Assembly: GCA_947259165.1 (NCBI GenBank) | Contig: CAMYKY010000007.1 | Coordinates: forward strand, 1 to 48,832 | DNA: 48,832 bases | DNA from: an uncultured Acidobacteriota bacterium | GTDB lineage: Bacteria; Acidobacteriota; Vicinamibacteria; Marinacidobacterales; SMYC01 | Direction: 5' to 3' | Part shown: piece after piece, positions 1 to 10,200 of the stretch | Layout of the letters: every line of letters begins with the position of its first letter | Position numbering within the stretch: the stretch's first letter is position 1 | Notes under the pieces: generated by a model | The model's input: the letters and a program-made list of their open reading frames with translations, nothing else | The model's database searches: none | What the model was told of the DNA's origin: nothing | Translations under genes and position numbers: made by a program

Positions 1-1664
1 CAGCGCCATCACGCCGGCGATCGCCATCGACATCGCTGAAGGCCTGAGCGCTGCGCATGCAAAAAATATCGTCCACCGCTACTTGAAGCCAGCGAACATC
101 ATGATTCTCGAAGACGGTCGCCCGAAGATCATCGACTTCGGTCTCGCGAAGCTTCTGGAGACGGGAAGCGAAAGGGAAACGGCGACCAAAGCGCAAACCA
201 TGTTGGGCACCGTCGCGTACATGTCGCCGGAGCAGGCGCGAAGCGGGGACGTCGACCACCGGTCGGATCTTTTCAGCTTCGGCATCGTGTTGCACGAAAT
301 GCTTTCTGGCGAGAAACCGTTCAAAGGCGCGAGTGCGCCAGAAACGTTGAACGCGATTGTCAACAAGCGGGCTCCTCGACTAGGGTCATCGCTCGCATCC
401 CTCCAACCGATTCTGGACGGTTGCCTGAGGAAAGATGTCGACGCTCGCTGTTCGAGCGCGAGAGAGATCGCGGTCGCGCTCCGCGAGACTCGGCCGGCAG
501 ACGGGGCTCGTCGCAGCAAAGCACTCTGGGTGCTTGCGGTCGTCATTACCACGATCGTATTGGTGGTTTTTCGCGGACGCGAGCGCGGTGAGCCGAACGT
601 GGTTTCACGGATCGCAAACCCCACCCTCGTGACCCGCGCCGTGGGAGTTGAAACGTACCCCGCATGGTCGCCGGACGCCAAGACGTTGCGTACATGGCGT
701 CCACGAACCCCAGCGCGTTTACTGCCAACTGGGATATTTGGGTATCGCAAGTCCACGCCGAACAGCCGCTGACCCGCACGGCCGACCACAGCGGCGGCGA
801 CGGTTATCCAGCCTGGTCACCGGACGGCAGCCGGATCGCATTTTTTTCCACGCGCGGAGACGGCGGCATCTACGTCATGCCAGCTCTGGCAGGAGGCGCG
901 CGGCGTCTCAGCGGGACAGCGGGCGCCGCGAGAGAACCGCAGTGGTCCCTCGACGGCGACGAGATCGCCTACACGGTGTCGGACGACAGTGCTATCGAGA
1001 TTCTGACCCTGCGCACGGGAGATGCCCGTCGCGTCGTGCCTAAACACTCGCAAGGCGTTTACGATCTCGCGTGGTCGCCGGACGGACGCTACTTTGCGTT
1101 CATCGATGCTCGTGCGCGCGTCTCTCAAGTAACACAACTGATATTACTACGCGTGTCGGATGGTGAAGAGAACGAGACTCCTACCCCGCGTGGTCTCCCG
1201 ACGGAACCCGGATCGCGTTCGACTCTTTCAGATCCGGTAATTCTGACGTTTGGACACTGACCGTCGAATCGGGCGAGATGCAGCAGCTGACATCGGACCC
1301 CGGAGGGGAGCGCACACCGACTTGGTCTCCGGACGGAAAGTGGATCGCTTATAGCTTCGAGAACACCTTCTGGCGTATCCCGGCCGAAGGTGGCGGACCC
1401 GAACCTCTTGGCTCGACGCCTGGAAATTTTGCTCGTTTCACGCCAGACGGTCGCAACCTCCTGGTAACGAATATCGGTGACGACGCCGGAAACATCTGGG
1501 CGATCGACGTCGAGACGAAAAAGGCGCGCCCCATTACGAATTTGACCGGACGTCCCGGGGGACTTGGGCAAATCGCCCTCGCTACTGACGGGGCCTACAT
1601 TTATTTCACGTGGATGGAAGACATCGGCGATATCTGGGTTGCCGATGTCGTCCACGAGGACTAG
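1..1664 (+). pseudogene. PD40-type Ser/Thr protein kinase, 5'-partial and frameshifted
   Basis: The gene enters from upstream and is open from base 2. It shows the end of a Hanks-type kinase domain: [11 protein letters not shown] (68-100), the DFG loop (IIDFGLAKL), the MSPEQ activation-segment end and [16 protein letters not shown] membrane helix follows (bases about 515-580, [17 protein letters not shown]). After it come PD40/TolB-like propeller repeats, each with a WSPDG-type motif. The HRD catalytic Asp is Tyr here (TAC at 80-82). The propeller is split over three frames: a shift near 685-695, inside the first WSPD repeat, and another near 1180, just before YPAWSPDG. In the family the membrane kinase phosphorylates proteins through its cytoplasmic domain and the propeller lies outside. 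With the Asp lost and two shifts this copy is most likely dead, though base-calling errors could explain the shifts. Its TAG (1662-1664) overlaps the TAG of the convergent HEAT gene within CTAG. Confidence 0.85.
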
Positions 1665-2644
1665 GTTTCAAACTCGCTCGCGCAAAGTGCCAGAAGCGGC
1701 TTCTTGTCTTTCCGCTTCTCCAACCTCTCCTTTAGGCGCTCGCGAATCGCTGAATCGTATCGGTGGATGGCAAGTGCTTTGATCACGCTCTCGACGCGAC
1801 GGCGCGTGCCGGTCTCCGCCCTGCGTAGCAAGTAGGCCATCGGCTCCTCGCGTCGCAGCATCGAGATCGCGAGCAAGATCGTTTGCGTGAGCGGAGAATC
1901 GAAATCGTCGAGGCGTGACGTCAGAAGCTCGAAAGCTTCTTCGCACCGTGAGCCGCCAAGGGCGAGGGCCGCCGCTTCGACGACGGCTTCGTCGGCAGAG
2001 TCGAGAAGGCGCTTTGCCAAAGGTAGCGATCGCCGCGGCGCGATGACGAGGAGCGATTCGAGAGCGTCGGAAACGACCTGAAGATCTTCGTCGCCGACGA
2101 GCGTCTTGTAGCGCAGTAGGGCTTCGACCTCGGCGCGCCCGGTGGCCGCAAGCGCTCGGACCGCGGCGAGACGCACCGGAGCCTCTTTGTCGGTCAGCGC
2201 CGTTACGAGCTCGTTGATCAGGTCGGGGTAGCCGGCGGCGACCAGGCCGACAGCGCTTTCGCATCGGAGCTCGACGGCAGTGTCCACCGCTCCGCCATAA
2301 GCGGGCTCCGGTTGAACGTGGCGCAGGCAGCGCAAAAAGATGTCCGAGCTCCCCTGTTCTAGCGTGGCGAGACTCTTGATGATCGCGGTTTTGGCGATAC
2401 AGCCTTTGTCGGGATGGTCAAAAAACGGTTCGATGGCCTTTTCGAGCTCAGGAGCGAGGTCAGTGATACCGAGCTCGGCAATAGTTCTTGCCGCACTCGC
2501 AACCACGTGAGGACTCTTGTCCGCGAGATTCTTGGTGAGCTCCCGGCGCGCGCCCTCGGAGTCGCCCTCGCCGCGGAGCTCTGATAGCCGCTCGAGCTTG
2601 TCTTCGAGGGTTTGTTTGCGCGCCACAACATCAATGTATCGCAT
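1661..2644 (-). CDS. HEAT-repeat protein
   Basis: A 327-residue, almost wholly alpha-helical protein made of consecutive HEAT-like repeats; typical segments are HVVASAARTIAELG, APVRLAAVRALAATG and AVVEAAALALGGS. There is no signal peptide or membrane segment, so it is probably cytoplasmic. Such solenoids are protein-binding scaffolds; no catalytic motif is visible and the partner is unknown. The reading frame stays open further upstream, but the ATG at 2644 (MRYIDVVARK) is preferred because a longer form would run through the divergent Trm112-like gene. Only 28 bp separate the two start codons, so promoters must overlap coding sequence. The 3' end meets the kinase pseudogene tail to tail with overlapping stop codons. 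Confidence 0.75.
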   Translation of the reverse strand: MRYIDVVARKQTLEDKLERLSELRGEGDSEGARRELTKNLADKSPHVVASAARTIAELGITDLAPELEKAIEPFFDHPDKGCIAKTAIIKSLATLEQGSSDIFLRCLRHVQPEPAYGGAVDTAVELRCESAVGLVAAGYPDLINELVTALTDKEAPVRLAAVRALAATGRAEVEALLRYKTLVGDEDLQVVSDALESLLVIAPRRSLPLAKRLLDSADEAVVEAAALALGGSRCEEAFELLTSRLDDFDSPLTQTILLAISMLRREEPMAYLLRRAETGTRRRVESVIKALAIHRYDSAIRERLKERLEKRKDKKPLLALCASEFET

Positions 2645-2672
2645 TGTCTTTTGTGCTAGCGTAAGTGCTGTC

Positions 2673-2936
2673 ATGATTGATTCCGAGCTTCTCGAAATTC
2701 TCTGTTGCCCCGAGACAAAACAGCCCGTCACGCTCGTCGAAGGCGAGGCGATCGACCGTATCAACGAGCAGATCGCCGCGGGCAGCGTCAAGAATCGCGG
2801 AGGAAACGCCGTCGAGGAGAAAATCGACGCGGGACTGCTCCGGGAAGATAAGAGGTTCCTCTACCCGATTCGAGACGACATCCCCATCATGCTCGAAGAC
2901 GAGGCAATACCCTTTCACGAGGTCGAACAGAGCTGA
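2673..2936 (+). CDS. Trm112 family (UPF0434-like) small protein
   Basis: An 87-residue protein starting MIDSELLEILCCPETKQPV and ending with the family's RFLYPIRDDIPIMLEDEAI segment. This is the Trm112/YcaR fold. In eukaryotes and archaea Trm112 activates methyltransferases; bacterial members are small, poorly characterised proteins often next to lipid or envelope genes. The N-terminal pair CC is present but the second Cys pair of zinc-binding members is not. The insert between the two conserved blocks (about residues 22-60) is longer than in the 60-residue E. coli type. The stop overlaps the presumed start of the downstream NADH dehydrogenase (CTGA at 2933-2936), so the two are probably translationally coupled. 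Confidence 0.8.
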   Translation: MIDSELLEILCCPETKQPVTLVEGEAIDRINEQIAAGSVKNRGGNAVEEKIDAGLLREDKRFLYPIRDDIPIMLEDEAIPFHEVEQS

Positions 2937-4171
2937 CACTGGCCCCGCACGTCGTCATTGTCGGCGGCGGCTTTGGCGGCCTCTATGCCGCGAAGTCGCT
3001 CCGGGGAACAGCGGTTCGAATCACCCTCATCGATCGCCGCAACTTCCATCTTTTTCAGCCCCTTCTCTACCAGGTCGCCACCGGAGGTCTTTCCCCTGCG
3101 GATATCGCGGCCCCATTGCGTGCGATCCTCAAGAGGCAGAAAAACGTCCGTGTATTGCAAGCGGATGTCCGGGATATCGACGTCGATACGAAAGAGGTCG
3201 TCCTCGACGCCGATCGCATCGCGTATGACCATCTGATCCTCGCGACCGGCGCGACGCACCACTACTTCGGCAACGACACCTGGGCCGAAAGCGCACCGGG
3301 ACTCAAGACGGTCGAGGACGCGACTGCGATCCGGGCGGAGCTCTTGAAGGCCTTCGAAGAGGCGGAGCGTGAAGGCGATACGACGACGCTCACGTTCGCG
3401 ATCGTCGGGGGTGGGCCCACCGGCGTCGAGCTCGCTGGAGCCATCGGCGAGCTGGCACACCATACGCTGCGCAAGAACTTCCGCGCCATCGATCCCGCGG
3501 CCACGCGCATTCTACTCCTCGAGGCAGGCGATCGATTGCTGCTCGCCTACCCTGAAGAACTCTCGAGCCGCGCCGGCGAAGCGCTCGCGAGTTTGGGCGT
3601 GGAAGTCCGGACCCAAACCCGGGTGACGCACATCAAAGACGGCGTCATCGCCCTCGAGACCAACGGGGAGACGACTCGCGTCGACGCAAGCGTCGTTCTC
3701 TGGGCCGCTGGAGTGAAAGCGTCGCCACTCGGCGAGAGTCTCGGCGCCGAGCTCGACCGCGCCGGCCGCGTCGTCGTCGAGCCCGATCTCACCGTCCCGG
3801 CTCACCCGGAAATCTCGGTCATTGGCGATCTGGCGTCACGGGGACTGCCGGGCACCGCGCCGGTCGCCATGCAGCAGGGCCGATACGTCGCCGGTGCTAT
3901 TGGAGCGCGCATCAACAGCAAAAGCGGCCACACGCCCCTCCCGTTTCGCTACCGCGACAAGGGCAACCTCGCGGTCATCGGACGCGCCAAAGCGGTGGCA
4001 CTTCTCGGACGGTTCCGCTTCTGGGGCTATCCGGCATGGCTCCTGTGGCTATTCGTACACCTGATGTATTTGGTGATGTTCGAAAACCGCGTGATCGTCT
4101 TCATCCAATGGGCGTCGAGCTATTTCACCCGGAACCGAAGAGCCCGCCTGATCACCCAAGCGCCCGAATAG
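2933..4171 (+). CDS. ndh: Type II NADH dehydrogenase (NDH-2)
   Basis: A 412-residue flavoprotein that transfers electrons from NADH to quinone without pumping protons, bound to the inner face of the cytoplasmic membrane. The N-terminal FAD-binding fold reads HVVIVGGGFGGLYAAKSL, followed by NFHLFQPLLYQVATGGLSP. The second Rossmann fold, for NADH, has FAIVGGGPTGVELAGAIGEL. The FAD-proximal AHPEISVIGD segment lies later. The C-terminus has an amphipathic or hydrophobic anchor (WGYPAWLLWLFVHLMYLVMF) ending in a basic tail. No ATG, GTG or TTG precedes the glycine motif in this frame. The only candidates are CTG at 2933, overlapping the Trm112-like stop as CTGA, and CTG at 2939. The first ATG or alternative start downstream would remove the FAD motif. 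The function is secure; the start codon is an inference. Confidence 0.9.
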   Translation: MTLAPHVVIVGGGFGGLYAAKSLRGTAVRITLIDRRNFHLFQPLLYQVATGGLSPADIAAPLRAILKRQKNVRVLQADVRDIDVDTKEVVLDADRIAYDHLILATGATHHYFGNDTWAESAPGLKTVEDATAIRAELLKAFEEAEREGDTTTLTFAIVGGGPTGVELAGAIGELAHHTLRKNFRAIDPAATRILLLEAGDRLLLAYPEELSSRAGEALASLGVEVRTQTRVTHIKDGVIALETNGETTRVDASVVLWAAGVKASPLGESLGAELDRAGRVVVEPDLTVPAHPEISVIGDLASRGLPGTAPVAMQQGRYVAGAIGARINSKSGHTPLPFRYRDKGNLAVIGRAKAVALLGRFRFWGYPAWLLWLFVHLMYLVMFENRVIVFIQWASSYFTRNRRARLITQAPE

Positions 4172-4213
4172 TGGCACCAACGCGCTTCACGACCGAAAAT
4201 ACACTCACAAATC

Positions 4214-7200
4214 ATGACGCTCGGTCGTAAGGCGAAGTGGACGCTCATCATTACGGGGAGCCTCGTCCTCCTGTTCGGCCTCGCCCACACGCCACCGGCG
4301 AAGGAGCTCGTTCGACGCCTTCTCGTGAGTGCGGCATCCTCGTTCGTCGCCGGACGGGTCTCGGTCGGCGCGCTCGACTATCAGCTCTGGCGGGGCGCGG
4401 TCGTACTCGACGACGTCGTGCTCGAGCCCGACCTGATGGTGGTTCCGTTTAATTTCAGCGCCGATCGACTCGAGGTCGATCTCTCGCCGCGGTTGACGAT
4501 CTCGGCAACGCTCGAGCGAGCCACGCTGGTATTCATCGACTTCTTCGAAACGCCAGCAACGGACTACACGCCGGTTCTCTCGCACATCGGAACACTCGGG
4601 GTAGACGACGGCGCCATCCGATTCCAGGATCACAACGAGGCGGGAGAGCTCGAAGAGTGGATCGCCGTCGAGGGTGTCGCCATCGACCTCTTCCCCAGTG
4701 GAGACGATCACCGCGCGGCTCTTCACACGCGCGAAGGACACGCCTACAACGTCACCTTTGGTGCAATCGACGCGGATCTGTTCTTACGTCCGGGCCATCT
4801 CCGTGCTGCTTCGGCTTCGGTGTTCAAAGACGATTCCTTCGTGCGCGTTTCCGGCGAGCTCGATTTCAGCGACGACCTCCAGGGTCAGTTCGATTCCGAT
4901 TTCGCGCTCGATGGTGCGCTCGCACGACTGCTCGACGAGGAGCTCCACGTGATCGGTCTCGTCGCCGGTCGCACCCGCATCGATGTCGTCGACGGAACGT
5001 CGACAGTCGAATCCGAGCTAACGTCGGACTCACTCGCCTGGGAAGGCGTTTTGGCCGAGGACGTGGAAGCGGAGGCGGTCTACGAAGGCGGCACGCTCAC
5101 GCTCCGGCGGCTCGAGGCTCGAGGTTTCGGGGGACGAGCACGCCTCGGTGCCAAGATCGCATTTGACGAAGGTGCTCGCAATCGTTTCGAGCTTTCGTGG
5201 AACAGCATCGACGCAGCGGGCGTTGTCGCCGCGGTCGCAGACGAGAGTCTCCCGTTCGCGGCCCGCATCGGCGGCAATGCCTCACTCACTCTCACCGGCT
5301 CGAGTCTCGACTCCGCCGCCGGTAACGCGCGCGTCGAGCTCGAACCGGGCTCGGACATCGTCGGCAGCATCGACGCTGCACTCGATTCCGAAGTCGTTTC
5401 CGTCCGCACCCAAAACGTTTTCGTGCCCGAGCTCGAGACTTCGCTCGGCGTCGATGGCACCGTAACGACGCATGGGGAGCTCGACCTCGATGTCGAGGCC
5501 ACCGTGGCGAACGTCGCCGCCGTCTACGAGCAAGCTCCGCTGCCAATCGAAGGCAGTCTTTCCCTTCGAGGGCGCGTGAGCGGTTCCATTGAGGAGCCGC
5601 GCGTCGAGGCCGCGCTTGCGAGCGACGGGCTTCGCATGGATGACGGCGACTATCAGCTCACCGGCAGCGTCATCGGATCGGGTACAGAGTTGATATTGGA
5701 GGATGTTGGCCTCGGCGGAGAGCTCGGCTCCATCTTGGCCAATGGTTCGGTGCCGCTCAGCGAGGGAGGCTCGTGGAGGGTCGCCGCATCCATCGAAGGG
5801 GTCGCGGAGGGTGCGGTGAGCATCTTCGGCCCGGCGGGCGATCCAGATTGGTCCACGGAAGTCGTCATCACGCCCACGATGGGGCGCTACTCTGTCGTCG
5901 CGGGTAAGAGCGGTCGCACCCTTCACATCGACGAGCTCACCGGCGCGCTCGCTGAGGCGACGTTGAACGGCCGGGGCAGCTACGATCTCGATTCCGAATC
6001 TGTCGACGCGAGCTTCGCCTTACAAAAATTCAGGCCAAGCGAGCTTGCCTCCACGGCCAAGTATCTCTACGGCTTCGACGCCCTCGTGGGAGTCGACGCC
6101 ACCGTCGCAGGATCCTGGAGCGCCCCCGCGACGGAAGCCGCAATGCGCATCGACGAGCTCACCTACGACGGCACGCCGCTGCCACCGATGAGCCTGTCGT
6201 TCGTGGGAAACGACGGCGCGCTCCGCATCGAGGCCGACCGCAGCGGTGGTTCCCGGTTGTTGACAGGCACCCTCGAGCTGTCAGGCAACTATCCGCTTCA
6301 CACAGAGATCGATGTCGGGTCGTTGCCGATCTCGGAAATGCTACGGACGCTTCCGATCTTCTTGGACCGCGAACGCGCGGTGTGGACAGTGGACGGTACC
6401 GCGGTCATCGACGTACCTCTTACCGAGTCGTCAGAGCTCGCGTTTCGAGCCGATATCGACTCCGTAGAAGCTCGATTCACGGACGCGAGCGCGCGGGCAT
6501 CGCGCTTCACCATCGACGGCACCGCCGAGAGCGTCCGCATCGAGGGTTTCGAGCTACGCGGCGTCGACAACAACATCAAAATCAATGGTGTCGTCCCGCT
6601 GAGCGCCGATACGATGTTCGATCTCAACGCCGAAGGTCGCCTCGATCTCGGCTTTGTGAAAATCTTCGAACCGGAGCTCGAAATCGAGGGACTTGCCGTC
6701 CTCGCCGGGACGCTCACGGGCTCACTCGAAGCTCCCGACGTCGACGGTACGCTGAGAATCGACAACAGCTCCGGCTCCTGGGCCGGCGTCGACTGGAGTG
6801 ATTTGTCGTTGTCCGCGACTGCCGAAGAGGATCGGCTGAGCGAGATCGTCCTGGACGCGAACGTGCTCGGTGGCCGCGTCGAGCTCGACGGGCGCCTACC
6901 CTTCGTAGAGCAAGCGGGCGCGGGACGGCTCGAGTTCAAAATCATCGACGTCGACGTCATGCCCAATACCGCCGACGGCACTGTCGTCGTGGGCTTGAGT
7001 GGCGCCATCGATCTACCAAGCGCGGAAATCGCGAGCTGGTCGGGCGCCGGTACCCTCGACAGGGTCTCGGCAAGGGCCGCCGACAGCGCCGTCGACCTCG
7101 CGCGGACGGTGCCGTGGAAGCTGGTCGGTGGTTCGTTGGCAATGCCAGACGTCCAGTTCGAGGGCCGACACGGCCAGCTGGCCATCAGCATCGTGTCGAT

Positions 7201-10200
7201 GACGCTCAATGACTTCTCGGACATTTCGATCGACGCGACCGCGAGCGGGCTGGTCGACATCGCTTTCGCCAACGCATTCATCGAATCCCCTGGCACCCGC
7301 ATCGACGGTCGCCTCGAGCTCGACGCCGCGGTGAGACGCGTGGACAGTGATCTCGCTATCTCGGGACAGGCGACGCTTACGGACGGTCGGCTGTCCCTGG
7401 TCGATCCCGGTTTTGTCCTCTCGAACGTGGTTGCGACCCTCGTCTTCGACGACGAGACCATCACTATCTCCGAGCTTTCAGCGCGGACCGGAAGCGGGAC
7501 CATGACCGGCCAAGGAAGCGTCGACCTGTCCGAGCCGTCTCGGCCGGTCTTCGATCTCGAAGCGACGGCGAATGCTGTGCCTCTCCAGGTTATGGACGGC
7601 CTGCGCGCCGAGGTGTCCGGCCAGGTGCGAGTCGAGTCGACCGCGGAAGAGCCGAGGCTGAGCGCCAACTTCACTCTCGATCGAGGCCTGCTCACCCGCG
7701 AGCTCGAAGGTGACGACAACAACTTCAGTGCTCAGAGCGTCGTCCTGTCCGATCCAACGGCAGAGCCAGGCCCGATCGACCAAATGACGCTGAACATCGT
7801 CATCGCCACCGCGCGGAACGTGCGCGTCGAAAACTCGACGATGCAGCTCGAAGCTGCGGGCAATATTTCCATCGCCGGCACGATCGCGGCACCTGAGGTC
7901 GGAGGGTTTGTCAGCGTCCTGCCCGACGGCACCTTCAACATCGGGCGCAACAAATTTCAGGTCTTGCAAGGACGTATCGACCTCACCGGATTCCCTCTGG
8001 TGTCCCCGAACATCACCCTTTTGGCGCTAACGAGAGTCGGCTCCACGACGGTCAACGTCGATCTCCAAGGCGACATGGACGACATGCGCACTCGGCTCAC
8101 GGCGCCGGAAAGCCCAGAGCTCACCGAAGGGGATCTGGCGTCGCTGTTGGTGACCGGTCGTACTCTCGAGAATGCAGGCGAGGGCGGCCAACAGATGGCG
8201 TCGACATGGATGATGTCGTCACTCGCCAACCTCGTCCACGACGGGCTCGGCGATCTTTTCTCGTTCGGACCGGCACCAGGGGCCGGGCCTCTCATCCTCG
8301 CCGAAGAGGCGGACCCGACGTCCCGGCTGACACTCGGCTTTCCTGTTACCGACCGATTGTCGGTGACCTACTCCATCGCTCTCGACAGCACCGAGCGACG
8401 GCTGTGGATACTCGACTACCGCGTGGCAAGAAACGTCTGGATCCGCGCGACTCAGGAGAACTCGAACGACTACGGGTTCGGCTTGTCGCAGCGGTTCAAT
8501 GTGGACTTCCGGAGCCGAGCCGCCGAACGAACTGCAACGCGCGAGCAACGGATTGGACGAATCGAAATCGAAGGAGACCAGCGAACCAGCGGAGACCTTG
8601 TCGCACGCCTCGAGATCCGAGACGGCGGTCGCTACGACTACTGGATTGCACGCGACGCAGCGTTGAAGCTGGAAGAGTCGCTCGTCAAAGAAGGCTTTCG
8701 CAGTGCCGTGGTAGAAGTCGAGACCGACGTCGACGCAGGCACGACCCGCGACCACGTCTCGCTCCGATTCGTCGTCGCTGCCGGCGCGCTGACTGAGTTC
8801 GAGTGGCGCGGCGATGACCCTCCCAAAGATGCCAAGAAGAGGCTCGAGCAAGACTGGGACGGTCGCATCCCCGAGGAGTTCGTGCTGACGGACGTGACCC
8901 GTCGCACCAACGCCGAGCTGCGCGCCGAACGCTACTACTCGGCCAACGTCGAAGCTTCCATCGAGTCGTTCGAGGAGCGACGCGTGATCGTGTTCGACGT
9001 CGTCCGCGGACCTCGTGGCGAAAAAACGCAGCTCACGTTCTCTGGGAACTTTGCGCTGTCGAACGACGAGCTCGTCGCCGCGCTGCCCAATGCCGACACG
9101 CCTGAGTTTTTCCTGCTACTCGACCGGCGTGCGGAGCTCGAGCGCGGCATCCGTCTCCGCTACGCGGCAAGCGGCTATCTCGATGTGACCGTCGGCACTC
9201 CCGCTACTAGCTACGAGCCCGACACCAAGACCTACCGGATCGAGATCCCAGTCGTCGAAGGGCCGCGGACCGAGATCCTTTCGGTAAGTTTCGACGGCGA
9301 GCTCGCGCTCGACTCAGAAAAGCTGTCCCGAGAGCTCGGAGTCGTGCCGGAAACGCCGGTGGATTTTCCGGAGATCCGTCGCGGACAAACCCGACTGCGG
9401 ACGCTGTATCGCAACGAAGGCTTTCCCGACGTCAAGGTGCTCGCTCGATTGGAGCGGGTCGCCGCGGGTCTCGATGTTCGAGTCCTGATTGATGAAGGCG
9501 CACGAGCGCGCGTCGGCGAAGTGCGGGTCGTCGGCAACCGCAGGACAGACCCGAAGGTCATCCTCGATCAGCTCACGTTCGCTGCGAGCCAATCCATCCG
9601 CATCATCGACTTCCAAGACACCCAGAGACGACTCTACGACCTCGGCATCTTCCGCTCCGCGGACGTACGGACCGATCCCACGCAGCAAGGCCAAAAGGTC
9701 CAGGACGTTATCATTCAAGTCGTCGAGAGAGCAGACCTCGACGTGAACTACGGCCTTCGCTACAACGTGGTCGGTAGCGAACAATCGGTCAGCACCGAGA
9801 CCGAGCCTCGATCGACCGGTTTGGAGGTCGTCTCCCGCGTCAACTTCGTCAACCAGTTCGGTCGCGGCACCAACTTCGGCGTATCGGTTTTCTTTCAGCC
9901 CAAATTCCAGCTCTACCGAGTCACGTTCCGCGTCCCGACGTTCTTGGGACACCGCATCGTGACCGAGCTCTTCGCGAACACCGAACGAGACGAGGAACGC
10001 TTCGGGCTCGAGAACTTCGAGACCCGGAGCGACGCGGTGACGTTTCAACAAACCAAGAAGCTCACGGACTCTCGCCGCGAGAAGTTCGCCCTCCAGTGGA
10101 ACGTCCGCTTCGGACGCTTCCGAGCCAAGCGCTTCGACGAAATCGGAGTCCTCCGCGACATCGATACGAACCGCCTGCGCTTCGGCGTGTCACTCATCGA

